From Cellulomonas sp. 73-145 (GTDB lineage: Bacteria > Actinomycetota > Actinomycetes > Actinomycetales > Cellulomonadaceae): a DNA stretch of 64,000 nt. The position numbers and the translations under genes were made by a program. The number at the start of each line of letters is the position of its first letter. Within the stretch, counting starts at the first letter, position 1. Location of the stretch: contig MKTI01000009.1 in the NCBI GenBank assembly GCA_001898185.1, forward strand, positions 372,001 through 436,000, read 5' to 3'. The notes beneath the pieces are model-generated. The model saw only the letters and a program-made list of their open reading frames with translations, was not told where the DNA came from and searched no databases. Below are positions 16,462 through 24,829 of this stretch, one piece after another.

Positions 16462-17198
16462 GCGAGCAGACCCCGGTGGGGCCGATCGAGCCGACGGTGG
16501 AGCTCGAGGGGTACCACGACCTTCCGGTGCTCGATCCGAGCAAGCCGACGCTGGTCTCGTCGTGGGGGCGTAAGGGGGCGGGGAAGTCGACGTTCAACCG
16601 TCGCCTGTTCGCGTCCTACCCGTTCGACAAGCTGACGATCGACGTGAACGGGGACGCGGACCCGGGGCCGTCCGAGCCGCTGCACCTGCCGCTGCCGGCG
16701 AAGTACCCGCCGGAGCCGATGCGGGCGCCGGGGATGCCGCGGGCGCCGCACCGGTCGCTGTACTGGCGGGCCGACCCTGGGTCGCCCACCTACTACGACG
16801 ACCTCGACCGGGCGGTAGGGATGGCCCTGTTTCCGCAGGACCACCCGACGATGGTCTGGTGCGGCGAGGTGGGGGAATTCATGCCCTCGGCTCAGAAGAC
16901 GGGGCCGAACATGCGCCGGCTGCTGCAGCAGAACCGCCACTACCTCGCGTCGGCGCTGTTCGACGGGCCACGACCGGTGCACGTGAACCCGCTGGTCCTG
17001 GCCCAGTCGGACATCATCGCGATCTACCACCTGCCGAACCCCGACGACCGGGAGCGGGTGGCGAAGACGATGGGCTACCCGGCGGCCCGGTTCCACGAGG
17101 AGTGCGAGAAGACGTGGGCGCGCGGCTCCTACTGGTTCCTCCTGTGGGTCGCCCACGAGCACGCGCTCTACCGATGCCCACCACTTCCGGAGGACTGA
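16458..17198 (+). CDS. Packaging ATPase, FtsK/HerA superfamily (PRD1 P9 / A32 type)
   Basis: A 246-residue P-loop ATPase starting at GTG 16458, which overlaps the previous stop. Walker A is GRKGAGKST (37-45). A Walker B-like strand is TMVWCGEVGEF (131-141). A Gln sensor follows in LAQSDIIAIYHLPNPDD (181-197). Size and motif order fit the genome-packaging ATPases of tailless double-jelly-roll phages, which pump DNA through a special vertex; no large terminase is present. It is transcribed apart from the capsid genes, which run the other way. Confidence 0.78.
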   Translation: MSEQTPVGPIEPTVELEGYHDLPVLDPSKPTLVSSWGRKGAGKSTFNRRLFASYPFDKLTIDVNGDADPGPSEPLHLPLPAKYPPEPMRAPGMPRAPHRSLYWRADPGSPTYYDDLDRAVGMALFPQDHPTMVWCGEVGEFMPSAQKTGPNMRRLLQQNRHYLASALFDGPRPVHVNPLVLAQSDIIAIYHLPNPDDRERVAKTMGYPAARFHEECEKTWARGSYWFLLWVAHEHALYRCPPLPED

Positions 17199-17235
17199 GG
17201 GATCCGGGCGGCCTGCGAGGTTGCCCCAGGACGGC

Positions 17236-17280
17236 CGAACGGGCCGCACCCGGTGTGGTTGGACCGGGGCGGCCCGTTCG
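17236..17280. terminator. Bidirectional terminator between the two phage operons
   Basis: A perfect 12-bp stem (CGAACGGGCCGC / GCGGCCCGTTCG) with a 21-nt loop lies between the converging ATPase and M15 peptidase genes. It has no T-run, as is usual in actinobacteria. Confidence 0.8.
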
Positions 17281-17297
17281 TCGCGTCTGGCGGGCGT

Positions 17298-18143
17298 CTA
17301 CGCGGTCGCGGCCTTCGTGAGGGTGGCGGCCAGCTCGCGGACGAGCTCGGGGCCGAGCGCGATCGCGAGGGCGTTGACGTCGACGTTCACGGTGGTGCCG
17401 GTGGGGTTGGCGGCGAGCCGCTCGGCGATGGTCTGGATCGCGGCGAGGCGGGCCTCGGCGGATGCTCCGCCGTCGACACCCTTCGCCCAGACGGACTCAG
17501 GTAGCGCGGCGATCGCGGCGAGGGCCTGGCCGGCCATCACGCGCGCGTCGTGCAGCAGCGTCCAGGCCGGGGCCATGACGTCGCTGCCGTCGGGGTTCTT
17601 GTCGCCGTTCGCCATCGGCTGGTCCCAGCTCATGTCGTCCTCCATGGTCGGTGCGGGTGGGTTGTCCGGGTCGGCCTGGTCGACCCAGTGCCAGGGCTCG
17701 CCGATCAGCCAGCCCTCGGTGTTCGTGAAGCCGTGCGCCGCCGCGATCGGTGCGAGCTGCACGTAGTTCGTGGCGGTGAACGTCGACAGCCCGTCGACGT
17801 CGATGGCGGTGCCCCAGCCGTGGTTCGAGGTGCCGGGGATCGCGGCGGGGGCGCCGGAGGTCCGCACGTAGCGGACGCTGGCCCAGCTGCGGACGTCGCC
17901 GAACGGGCCGCCGCCGGTGGTGGCGGGGGTGTACCGCTGCAGGAACAGCCGTTCCTGGTCGGCGAGGGGCCGGTAGGTGCCGCCGGCGATCGGGGCGGGG
18001 GTCCACCCGTAGGCGGCGGCGACCGCGGCCCGTACGGCGTCCCAGCGGGAGGCGGTGCCGGAGCGTAGCCGGCCCCCGTCGGGGGAGCCGGACGCGGCCA
18101 CGAGCAGGGTGTCCGGCAGGGCGCCGTTGGTGATGGTGGGCAT
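17298..18143 (-). CDS. Phage endolysin-like D,D-peptidase (M15/VanY type)
   Basis: A 281-residue protein. The peptidase domain (about 30-155) has the M15 metal site: His108 and Asp115 in SNHGWGTAIDVD, then EPWHW (149-153) with the catalytic Glu and the last His. The family cuts peptidoglycan cross-links. The C-terminal 110 residues are helical and may bind the wall or assemble. It is the last gene of the leftward operon, as expected for a lysin, and overlaps the previous gene (TGATG). No holin is recognised, though several small membrane proteins upstream could serve. Confidence 0.82.
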   Translation of the reverse strand: MPTITNGALPDTLLVAASGSPDGGRLRSGTASRWDAVRAAVAAAYGWTPAPIAGGTYRPLADQERLFLQRYTPATTGGGPFGDVRSWASVRYVRTSGAPAAIPGTSNHGWGTAIDVDGLSTFTATNYVQLAPIAAAHGFTNTEGWLIGEPWHWVDQADPDNPPAPTMEDDMSWDQPMANGDKNPDGSDVMAPAWTLLHDARVMAGQALAAIAALPESVWAKGVDGGASAEARLAAIQTIAERLAANPTGTTVNVDVNALAIALGPELVRELAATLTKAATA

Positions 18144-18856
18144 CAGTTCCCCCAGGCGATGTAGTTGATCCGGATGGGTGCGGAGCCGATGCCGTTCCCG
18201 GCGGCGTTCAGCACCCGGCAGCGGAACCGGTCGGGGTAGAGGTTGGTGATCTGCACCGTGGTGAAGGTCGGGGAGAAGGTGCCGTCCCCGTTGATCGCGA
18301 CGACGTTGATCGTCGAGTTGGGGAACGGGGTGCCGTAGGGGACGTCGACGTTCCCGGCGACGTCTGTGGTGACGACGGCGGACGCCTGGCGGATCCGGTA
18401 GCCGCTCAGAATCGGGTCGCTGAGGGTGGGGGCGATCACGGTCCCGATGAGGTACAGGTTGGTGGCGGTCAGGGACGCGCGGGTGGGGGTGAGGTTGTCC
18501 CGGCTCGAGGAGTAGAGCCGCAGCTCGGCGGCGCCGGTGCCGCTGCCGATCTTGTTCGCGCGCAGCAGGAGCCGCCCCTGGTCGCCTGGGGGGTTCGCGG
18601 GCACGGCCAGCTCGACGTCGGCGAGCATCCCGCCGGAGGCGGTCTCCTGGGAGTCACCGGAGAAGGCCTCGATAGCGAGGGGGTTGGTCTGGGGGGCGGT
18701 GATCTGCACCCGCCGGCCGGACAGGGCCGTCTCGATGGTCGACCCGACGAGCGTGCCGGCCAGGACCTGGTCTGCGGCGATCATCACCCCGGTTCGCAGT
18801 GTCCCGGCGGTGATCTGCGAGGCGGCGAGGGTCAGGAGCGGGTTGCGGAAGCCCAT
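18143..18856 (-). CDS. Putative spike or receptor-binding protein
   Basis: This 237-residue protein is rich in beta-strand and Ser/Thr/Asn/Gly. Its N terminus (FRNPLLTLAASQITAGTLRTG) resembles the start of trimeric phage fibre or base proteins, and its C-terminal half (about 150-237) resembles a small jelly-roll head. It lies between a minor virion-like gene and the lysin. Receptor binding is inferred from composition and place. Confidence 0.5.
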   Translation of the reverse strand: MGFRNPLLTLAASQITAGTLRTGVMIAADQVLAGTLVGSTIETALSGRRVQITAPQTNPLAIEAFSGDSQETASGGMLADVELAVPANPPGDQGRLLLRANKIGSGTGAAELRLYSSSRDNLTPTRASLTATNLYLIGTVIAPTLSDPILSGYRIRQASAVVTTDVAGNVDVPYGTPFPNSTINVVAINGDGTFSPTFTTVQITNLYPDRFRCRVLNAAGNGIGSAPIRINYIAWGN

Positions 18857-18860
18857 GGGG

Positions 18861-19247
18861 TCACCGGCGCAGGGTGCGAGCTTGCAGGGTCACGGTGCCG
18901 ATCGCGCCGGCGCTGGCACCGGTCCACTGGACGATCAGCGACGTGGTGGGCTGCAGCTGCAGCCCGTTGGGCCAGTCGGCGATGTCGAAGTTGCCGGAGC
19001 CGGACCCGTCCAGCAGGTTCAGGTCGAGCACGCTGCCCGCGTACCACCGGACCGTGGTCGGGGTGCTCGAGGTGCATGACACCACGGCGTGCGTGATGAG
19101 CCAGAGCTGGTTCTGGTCGAGCTCTGGCAGCTGGACCTGGCACACGCCGGCGGCCGCGGCGCTCGAGCGGGCGGACCGGGTGATGTAGTCGGTGACGGTC
19201 CAGCTCGAGGCCGGGGTGATGACCTGCTGGGGGGCGATGAACGACAC
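18861..19247 (-). CDS. Putative minor virion protein
   Basis: A 128-residue soluble protein with predicted beta-strand character (YITRSARSSAAAAGVCQVQL, LVLNLLDGSGSGNFDIADW-like segments). GTG start at 19247. No family recognised; a spike or vertex role would fit its place beside the putative receptor-binding gene. Confidence 0.6.
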   Translation of the reverse strand: MSFIAPQQVITPASSWTVTDYITRSARSSAAAAGVCQVQLPELDQNQLWLITHAVVSCTSSTPTTVRWYAGSVLDLNLLDGSGSGNFDIADWPNGLQLQPTTSLIVQWTGASAGAIGTVTLQARTLRR

Positions 19248-19250
19248 GGG

Positions 19251-19400
19251 TCACGACGCCGCGGTGACGATCCGTGCCCACAGGGGCCGGCTCCGGCCGC
19301 GGGCCTCGAACGCCTGGGACAGCAGCCAGGAGCCGGCCACGACGCACAGCAGGCCGGCGACCAGGGCGGTGCGCCGGTCAGTGACGACGGGGCGGGCCAT
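19251..19400 (-). CDS. Small one-helix membrane protein
   Basis: A 49-residue protein with one hydrophobic segment (about 12-28, ALVAGLLCVVAGSWLL) flanked by Arg-rich ends. The ATG overlaps the previous stop (TGATG). Likely a component of the internal membrane of the virion, or a holin. Confidence 0.7.
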   Translation of the reverse strand: MARPVVTDRRTALVAGLLCVVAGSWLLSQAFEARGRSRPLWARIVTAAS

Positions 19401-19726
19401 CACTCACCCGCGGGGGGGAACGTGGACGTGACGCCGCCGGTGGTGGTCGTCACGGTCGCCCCGGCGGGGGCCTGCGAGTACGTGACGGCGGCCGGGACGG
19501 ATGCCTGGACGGGCACGACCGGGGCGGGGGCGGGTGCGGGGGTGTAGACGACGGTCTGCGCGGGGTTCGCGGCGGTGGGCAGTGCGATGCCGACGGCACC
19601 GCCGGCACCCACGAGGCCGATCGTGCTGAGCACGGGCGGGATGTCGACCTTGAGGGCGGCGAGGACGGCGATCGCGACGACGCACAGGGCGACGAGGGCG
19701 AGGGTGGCGATGTCGGGACGCTTCAT
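19400..19726 (-). CDS. Membrane protein with Pro/Thr-rich tail
   Basis: A 108-residue protein with two hydrophobic segments (about 8-25 and 33-50), then a Pro/Ala/Val/Thr-rich extended tail. It could be a virion membrane protein whose tail reaches toward the capsid. No family recognised. Confidence 0.68.
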   Translation of the reverse strand: MKRPDIATLALVALCVVAIAVLAALKVDIPPVLSTIGLVGAGGAVGIALPTAANPAQTVVYTPAPAPAPVVPVQASVPAAVTYSQAPAGATVTTTTGGVTSTFPPAGE

Positions 19727-19731
19727 GGCGT

Positions 19732-20010
19732 TCAGCTCCGATCGGTGGCGGTGTGCGGGGTGGGGACAGCGATCACGGTCGGCAGCGGCAGGCCGGCGCT
19801 GGTGATGGTGTTCGAGGCGGCCTCTTTCCACGCCTCTAGCACCCGGATGCGGTCGCCCTGGTCGCGGATCTGCACCTCGAGGGAGTGGATGTAGCCCTCG
19901 ATACGACGGTCCGCGCGGCGGTCACCCAAGAGCACCTTCAGGAGTAGGACGACGCCCACGACGGCGACCCCGCCGCCCGTGGAGAGCATCGTGGCTAGCA
20001 GCTGGGACAT
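19732..20010 (-). CDS. Membrane-anchored coiled-coil protein
   Basis: A 92-residue protein: membrane segment at about 10-28 (STGGGVAVVGVVLLLKVLL), then a charged coiled-coil stretch (RRIEGYIHSLEVQIRDQGDR), ending in a Pro/Thr-rich tail. The layout resembles small phage holin-like or spanin-like proteins, but no family is certain. Confidence 0.68.
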   Translation of the reverse strand: MSQLLATMLSTGGGVAVVGVVLLLKVLLGDRRADRRIEGYIHSLEVQIRDQGDRIRVLEAWKEAASNTITSAGLPLPTVIAVPTPHTATDRS

Positions 20011-20414
20011 CAGTCGACCGCCCCGAGCCAGACGGACCCCTCGAGGGTGCCGGCGCCGCTCACGACGGCGAACAGGCCCTCGACGAACGACACACCGCCG
20101 CCGGGGGCGGGGACTGTCTGGGAGGTGCCGGCGGCGAGCTCGATGGCGCCGATCGCGTCGCCGCCGCCGTCGCGGGAGTCGCGCAGGACGACGGTCACGG
20201 CGCCGCCGGTGGCGTGCAGGGACCAGCCCACGAGCCGCCCAGGGCCCGCGTAGACCAGGGGCCGGCCGCCGGTGCCGATCGGCACGTAGCGGGCGCCGCG
20301 CAGCCGGACGGCGTTCTGGTACTGCTGCACCCCCTCGGCCAGCTCGGTGCGGATCTTCTCGAACGCGAGCGGCAGCTCGCCGATCACACGGGTGAGGTCG
20401 TCCTGCCAGCTCAC
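20010..20414 (-). CDS. Phage protein, beta-rich C-terminal domain
   Basis: A 134-residue protein starting at a GTG that overlaps the previous stop. A short helical N terminus (about 1-35) is followed by a beta-rich domain (LVGWSLHATGGAVTVVLRDS onward) like those of small actinophage head or spike proteins. Probably a virion component. Confidence 0.62.
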   Translation of the reverse strand: MSWQDDLTRVIGELPLAFEKIRTELAEGVQQYQNAVRLRGARYVPIGTGGRPLVYAGPGRLVGWSLHATGGAVTVVLRDSRDGGGDAIGAIELAAGTSQTVPAPGGGVSFVEGLFAVVSGAGTLEGSVWLGAVD

Positions 20415-21049
20415 GTGAGGCTCCCAAGGGTGTTGGTGACGGCGGGGGCGGCGAGCTTGGTCGCGCCGATGAGGACCAGCGCCAGGCCGGCGCCGACGAC
20501 GGCGACCTTCAGCGCGATGGTCTGCGCGTCGGAGGCCCAGCTGGTGGGGTTCACCAGGTTGGTCAGGCCCTTGACGGTCGACGCGGCGAACCCTGCGATC
20601 CCGCCGCCCGAGCTCGAGGACGCGCCGGATCCGGTGGTGCCGGTGCCGGAGGACGTCGAGCTGCCGGGGGCGGTGACGCGGCGGGCGGAGAAGTATCCCC
20701 ACATGGGCCGCTCGACGACGACGGCGCCGGGCTTGGGGGACTCGATGATGTTCCCCCCGCCGGTGTAGATCTGGACGTGGCCGATGTCGGGGAACACCAG
20801 GTCACCGGGCTGCAGGTCGGCCTTGGACACCAGCGAGCCGGACAGGATCTGCTGGTAGGTGGTGCGCGGCAGGTTCACCCCGGCGGACTTGTAGGCGGCC
20901 TGGACCAGGCCGGAGCAGTCGAAGCCGTTGGGGCCGGTGGCGCCCCACACGTAGGGCTTGCCGAGCTGCGCGCGGGCGTAGGCGATCGCCGCGTCCGCGG
21001 CGTTGGCCGTCGGGGTCGCGGTGGTGTCGGCACCCATGAGGTAGGTCAC
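20411..21049 (-). CDS. NlpC/P60 peptidase with C-terminal membrane anchor
   Basis: A 212-residue protein. The NlpC/P60 domain (about 18-125) has the catalytic Cys45 in FDCSG and His91 in GHVQIYTG. After a Ser/Gly-rich linker, a hydrophobic segment at about 178-197 anchors it to a membrane. The family cuts peptidoglycan stem peptides. A membrane-anchored hydrolase among virion genes suggests a role in entry, opening the wall for the membrane tube, rather than in lysis. Confidence 0.85.
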   Translation of the reverse strand: MTYLMGADTTATPTANAADAAIAYARAQLGKPYVWGATGPNGFDCSGLVQAAYKSAGVNLPRTTYQQILSGSLVSKADLQPGDLVFPDIGHVQIYTGGGNIIESPKPGAVVVERPMWGYFSARRVTAPGSSTSSGTGTTGSGASSSSGGGIAGFAASTVKGLTNLVNPTSWASDAQTIALKVAVVGAGLALVLIGATKLAAPAVTNTLGSLT

Positions 21050-21543
21050 TTGGCAGCCTGTGCCTCAGCGGACTGGCCGATCAGGGCGTGGATGTCGGCG
21101 AGGTTCTTCCCGCTGTTGTCCCACCAGTTGACGTCCGATCGCGTCGGCTCGCGGCCGAGCTGCGACTGGTAGTCGGTGATGATCTGCTGCCGGCGCGGGT
21201 CGGTCTCCGATGCGGTCCACGAGGGGGACGGGGCCGGTGTCGTGGGCGTGCCGGGCACGGGGACGCTCGAGTAGAGGCGCTGCAGCTGCTCGAGCTCCGG
21301 CTGGATCGCGTTGTAGACGTCGGACGCGGTCGAGTCGTAGGAGGTGCCACCGGAGGTGGGCGCGTAGGAGTACGGGGTGGGCGAGGTGCTGCCGGCGCCC
21401 GTGCTGTAGGTGGTCCCGCTGCTGCCGGGGGTCTTGGCCTGCGAGCGGGCACGCCAGGCCAGGCCCGCCACGGCGACGGCCCCGAGGGCCATCAGCGGCG
21501 TCTTGTTCTTCGTCAGGCCGGCCCTGAGGGATGCGAGGTTCAT
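21046..21543 (-). CDS. Putative minor virion protein with N-terminal membrane segment
   Basis: This 165-residue protein has a hydrophobic segment at about 16-30, a Ser/Thr/Gly/Pro-rich linker, a short helical stretch (NAIQPELEQLQRLY) and a C-terminal segment with a Trp pair (about 120-165). No family recognised. Its ATG overlaps the stop of the following gene's upstream neighbour (ATGA). Confidence 0.65.
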   Translation of the reverse strand: MNLASLRAGLTKNKTPLMALGAVAVAGLAWRARSQAKTPGSSGTTYSTGAGSTSPTPYSYAPTSGGTSYDSTASDVYNAIQPELEQLQRLYSSVPVPGTPTTPAPSPSWTASETDPRRQQIITDYQSQLGREPTRSDVNWWDNSGKNLADIHALIGQSAEAQAAK

Positions 21544-21878
21544 CGCCGCCCCCGAGCCAGCCGCTCAGCGAAGATCCGAAGCGCCGTGTCGTTGAGCGGG
21601 CTGGACTCCTTCTGGTCCTGCAGGGTCGCCGTGCGGTCGATCACCGGGGCGGCCAGGCCGAGGGGCGCCATGCCGGTGTACTGCTGCGGCGGGGCGGCGT
21701 ACCCGGTGAAGATCGGCTGTGCGGCGTAGACGTGGGAGCCGTTCGTGCCGGCGTTGGACCGCTGCACGAACCCCGACAGGCGCGCGAAGAACGACCAGCC
21801 GCGCGGGTCGATGTGGTAGGTCGCGATCGGGTCGGTGGTCTGGTTGACCGCCGCGGCCGCGTCGGTGCGGGCGCTCAC
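21540..21878 (-). CDS. Phage protein of unknown function
   Basis: A 112-residue soluble protein starting with GTG at 21878. It has no clear motif; the middle is rich in Tyr, Gln and Pro (FTGYAAPPQQYTGM). A virion role is inferred from its place. Confidence 0.6.
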   Translation of the reverse strand: MSARTDAAAAVNQTTDPIATYHIDPRGWSFFARLSGFVQRSNAGTNGSHVYAAQPIFTGYAAPPQQYTGMAPLGLAAPVIDRTATLQDQKESSPLNDTALRIFAERLARGRR

Positions 21879-21882
21879 GGCG

Positions 21883-22026
21883 TCAGCTCCGACCCTGCAG
21901 GGCCTTGGTCAGCCCGATGCCACCCTTCGCGCCCGCGTCGATCGCGGTCCCGAATCCGGAGCTGTTGGCCACGACGAGGTACAGCGCGATCAGCGCCGCT
22001 CCGTACTTCAGTGCCTGACGGAACAT
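21883..22026 (-). CDS. Small one-helix membrane protein
   Basis: A 47-residue protein with one hydrophobic segment (about 8-20, YGAALIALYLVVA) and a Gly/Lys-containing tail. Confidence 0.65.
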   Translation of the reverse strand: MFRQALKYGAALIALYLVVANSSGFGTAIDAGAKGGIGLTKALQGRS

Positions 22027-22033
22027 GGGGTCC

Positions 22034-22210
22034 TCACTTCGTTCGGAGGTCGGGGATCGCGGGAACGTTCGGGTCCAGGGCCCGGGTCAGCAGCGCGTTG
22101 GCGCCGGCGAACGCCTGGGAGATGCGCGCGGGTGCGGAGGGGCTGGTAGCGGCCTGCAGGGCGATCAGCCCCAGCCACGCGCCGAACGCCCACGAGAGGG
22201 TGCCGCCCAT
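22034..22210 (-). CDS. Small one-helix membrane protein
   Basis: A 58-residue protein with an N-terminal hydrophobic segment (about 4-21, TLSWAFGAWLGLIALQA) and an Ala-rich tail. The ATG overlaps the previous stop (TGATG). Confidence 0.65.
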   Translation of the reverse strand: MGGTLSWAFGAWLGLIALQAATSPSAPARISQAFAGANALLTRALDPNVPAIPDLRTK

Positions 22211-22320
22211 CACGCACCTGCCGAGGGGATGACGTTGAGCCGGCCCAGGGCGTCACCGGCGAGCACCTGGGCCAGGACCCACACGCCGAGCACGACCAGG
22301 ACCACACCGCCGGGGTTCAC
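22210..22320 (-). CDS. Very small one-helix membrane protein
   Basis: A 36-residue protein, almost entirely a membrane segment (VVLVVLGVWVLAQVLAG). The GTG start overlaps the stop of the preceding gene (GTGA), the pattern used throughout this operon, which supports it despite its size. Confidence 0.6.
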   Translation of the reverse strand: MNPGGVVLVVLGVWVLAQVLAGDALGRLNVIPSAGA

Positions 22321-22970
22321 CAGCCACCCCCGGATGCCTTGGTGGTGGGCGAGCTCGAGCCGGCCACGCCGGCCCCAGCTCCGCCGGCACCGCCGCCGGT
22401 GATGAGGGTGAACCCCGATCCGGCGTTACCGACCCCGGGGGTGGTCGCGGTGCTCGAGTGGTCGGCCTTGGGGGTGCTGGCGCCGGTCTTGTTCAGGAAC
22501 TTGGCCCGCAGCCACGTCTTGAGCCCGGCGGACCCGCCGCGCAGGTAGACCAGAGCGAGCACGTAGGTCAGGCCGCCGAGGATCAGGCCGCCGCTGGACG
22601 CGGCCGCGCGGGACACCGCCCGGGGGACCTGCACCCCGTTGCTCGAGCTGCGCGGTGCCGGGCCCGCCGGCGGGGCCGGCTCGTCGGGGGTCGGGGCCGG
22701 GGGGTTGCGGGTGCCGGCCGCGTCGAGCAGGTCGTCCGCCTGCCCACCGGTGGCCCCGTACTCGTCGGCCAGGGCCCGGCGGGCACGGCCGCGACCGGTC
22801 CCGGACTTCACGAGCTCGTCAGCGCGGGCCGCGGCCGTCTTGGTCGGGACCGTGACGCCGGTGGCGCCGACCTTGGTCGCAGCCGAGCGCGCGGAAGCCG
22901 CCCGGGTCGCTGCCGCACCCTCCGATGCGGCAGCGCCCCCGGCGACCTCGAGCGGGGCTGCGAACGCCAT
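22317..22970 (-). CDS. Phage membrane protein with Ala-rich N terminus
   Basis: A 217-residue protein: Ala-rich helical N-terminal half, a Pro-rich linker (about 88-105), one or two hydrophobic segments at about 125-146 (GGLILGGLTYVLALVYLRGG), then a Gly/Ser/Thr-rich tail ending in Trp. Probably a virion membrane or vertex protein. Confidence 0.62.
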   Translation of the reverse strand: MAFAAPLEVAGGAAASEGAAATRAASARSAATKVGATGVTVPTKTAAARADELVKSGTGRGRARRALADEYGATGGQADDLLDAAGTRNPPAPTPDEPAPPAGPAPRSSSNGVQVPRAVSRAAASSGGLILGGLTYVLALVYLRGGSAGLKTWLRAKFLNKTGASTPKADHSSTATTPGVGNAGSGFTLITGGGAGGAGAGVAGSSSPTTKASGGGW

Positions 22971-22979
22971 GACGACCCC

Positions 22980-23387
22980 TCAGGCAACCGGTGCGGTCGT
23001 GGGCGGCACGACCGGGTCCGAGCTGGTGACGGGTGCGGCCGTGGTCGGGTCGCTGGTCGGGCCGGACGCTGGCGTGGTCGACGGGTCCGCCGGTGCCGGC
23101 GCGGAGGCCGGGACGGTGGTGTTCGTCGGGTCCGTCACCGGTGCCGGGGCCGGCGTCGGGTCGACGAGCTGCGCCGGGGCGGTCGGGATCTGCACCTCAG
23201 CGGGCGCGACCTGCAGGAAGTAGTCCCCCACGGGCTGCACGATCAGGTGCCCGGCCTCGCCGACCTGCTCGACCACACCGCGACGGGTGGACTGCTGGCC
23301 GTTCATCGGGTCGGTGTAGGTGAACGTGATGACGTCCCCCACGGCCGCGACGGGGGCGGTGGTGGTCTCGCTCATGGTGGGGCTCAC
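22980..23387 (-). CDS. Phage protein with small beta domain and Pro/Thr-rich tail
   Basis: This 135-residue protein has an N-terminal beta-rich domain of about 60 residues (GDVITFTYTDPMNGQQSTRR onward), then a long Pro/Thr/Ala/Asp-rich tail. Such tails occur in spike-base or surface-exposed proteins. GTG 23387 overlaps the previous stop; ATG 23375 is the alternative start. Confidence 0.62.
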   Translation of the reverse strand: MSPTMSETTTAPVAAVGDVITFTYTDPMNGQQSTRRGVVEQVGEAGHLIVQPVGDYFLQVAPAEVQIPTAPAQLVDPTPAPAPVTDPTNTTVPASAPAPADPSTTPASGPTSDPTTAAPVTSSDPVVPPTTAPVA

Positions 23388-23644
23388 TTCCCGAGGGACA
23401 GCGCGGCCTTGGCGGGGCCGACACGTACGGACGTGGAGAACGCGGCCAGCCCGAGGGTGATCGCGGCGATGACGCCGAACCAGAGCAGCGGGTTCTCCGG
23501 GTTCAGGAGCTGCCCCGCGGCCGCGTCACCCACACCGGGGGACGCGACCGCGTGCAGCTCGGACTGCGCGGTGGTGGTCGGCGCGTCCGGGCTCAGGCCG
23601 TAGCGGTTGAGCCCGGACGGCGCCCACGTGGTGGCGGCGGCCAT
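23384..23644 (-). CDS. Phage membrane protein next to the capsid gene
   Basis: An 86-residue protein with one hydrophobic segment at about 54-70 (LLWFGVIAAITLGLAAF) and a basic C terminus. It directly follows the capsid gene, which fits an abundant membrane protein under the capsid. Confidence 0.68.
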   Translation of the reverse strand: MAAATTWAPSGLNRYGLSPDAPTTTAQSELHAVASPGVGDAAAGQLLNPENPLLWFGVIAAITLGLAAFSTSVRVGPAKAALSLGK

Positions 23645-23647
23645 CGG

Positions 23648-24829
23648 TCAGGCCGCCTGACCGGCCCGGAACACCGACTCGATGACGTACTCGAGCGCGG
23701 GGCTCGCGAGCGTCACGCCGGACTGGATGGTCGAGACGAGCCGCAGCTCGGAGGTGGTGCCCATGTCGACGACGTCGCGGAACAGGTTCTCGTTGGCGAA
23801 GTCGTGGCACCCCACCCCCCACAGCCCGCCGACGTCGGAGCCGTAGTACCGCTCCTCGTGCACCCGCATGTGGGTTCCGTCGATGAACTCGTCCGGGGTC
23901 TCCGAGCTGGCGTAGCGCCAGGACTGCTTGCCGAAGTTGGCCGCGGTCATCGGGACCGGCGCTGTCGGGGTGCCGTTCCACAGCTGGTAGAACACCCGCA
24001 GCAGCGACTTGCCGGCGCCCTGGCCGACGAGGCGGACCTCGTTCTCGCCGTTCTGCAGCGCGGTGGTGCGCGACTGAATCAGCGAGTGGAACACCGAGAG
24101 GTCCGGGACCACGATCTGGCCGTCGGGGCCGACCGGGATGCTGAACTTCTGGGAGATGACCTGGAAGTTGCCGGTCAGGGTCACCGCGCCGTTGCCGGTC
24201 AGGGCGAACAGCTCGGCGATCGGCGCGTAGTTCAGCGTGAGGGTCAGGTCCGAGCTCGAGGTGGCGAGGAAGATCGCACCGGTGAGGTCGATCTCGTCCT
24301 CAGCGACCGGGAGGAACCACTCGAGGTCGATCGAGTAGTTGCCGTTCGCCAGGGCCGAGGTGTTGGAGCCGACGCCCCAGGACTCGGACGCCAGGGCCAG
24401 GGTGCCCTGCGTCTTGGACGCGCCGCCGACGGTCTGGACCACGCCGCGGTCCGTGAGCTCGCCGCGCTTCATCATCTGGCGGACCTTCAGCTTCAGGCCC
24501 GAGGCGTTGATGACGTTCGAGGCGCCGTTCGCGGTGAACTGGATGGTCTTGAGGAAGTCGTACGGCCAGCGGGCCAGCGACGCGACGGTGCCGGTGCCCG
24601 GGACCACGTTGATGTTGCCCGAGAAGCGGATGGTGACACCCGAGAGGATGTCGGACTTGCGCAGCTCGACCACGTCCTGGGTCTGGCCGGTGTAGGAGAA
24701 CGTCTTCTCCTGCAGGATGTGCCGGCGCGTGCGACGGAAGAACTCCGTCGGGTTCACGCTCGAGGCGGGGACCGCGATGCCCTGCATGTAGCGGGCCGGG
24801 GCGGTCGTCGGGGACGTCGTGGTGGGCAT
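23648..24829 (-). CDS. Major capsid protein, double jelly-roll type
   Basis: A 393-residue beta-rich protein, close to the 395 residues of PRD1 P3. The segment WPYDFLKTIQFTANG (88-102), after the strand run TFSYTGQTQDVVELRKSDIL in the first 62 residues, is the pattern I associate with the first jelly roll of double-jelly-roll capsid proteins. A second beta-rich half begins near 165 with NYSIDLEWFLPV. A strong GGAGGA site six bases before the start fits high expression. The TGATG overlap couples it to the previous gene. The family call is from pattern recognition; structure prediction would settle it. Confidence 0.78.
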   Translation of the reverse strand: MPTTTSPTTAPARYMQGIAVPASSVNPTEFFRRTRRHILQEKTFSYTGQTQDVVELRKSDILSGVTIRFSGNINVVPGTGTVASLARWPYDFLKTIQFTANGASNVINASGLKLKVRQMMKRGELTDRGVVQTVGGASKTQGTLALASESWGVGSNTSALANGNYSIDLEWFLPVAEDEIDLTGAIFLATSSSDLTLTLNYAPIAELFALTGNGAVTLTGNFQVISQKFSIPVGPDGQIVVPDLSVFHSLIQSRTTALQNGENEVRLVGQGAGKSLLRVFYQLWNGTPTAPVPMTAANFGKQSWRYASSETPDEFIDGTHMRVHEERYYGSDVGGLWGVGCHDFANENLFRDVVDMGTTSELRLVSTIQSGVTLASPALEYVIESVFRAGQAA

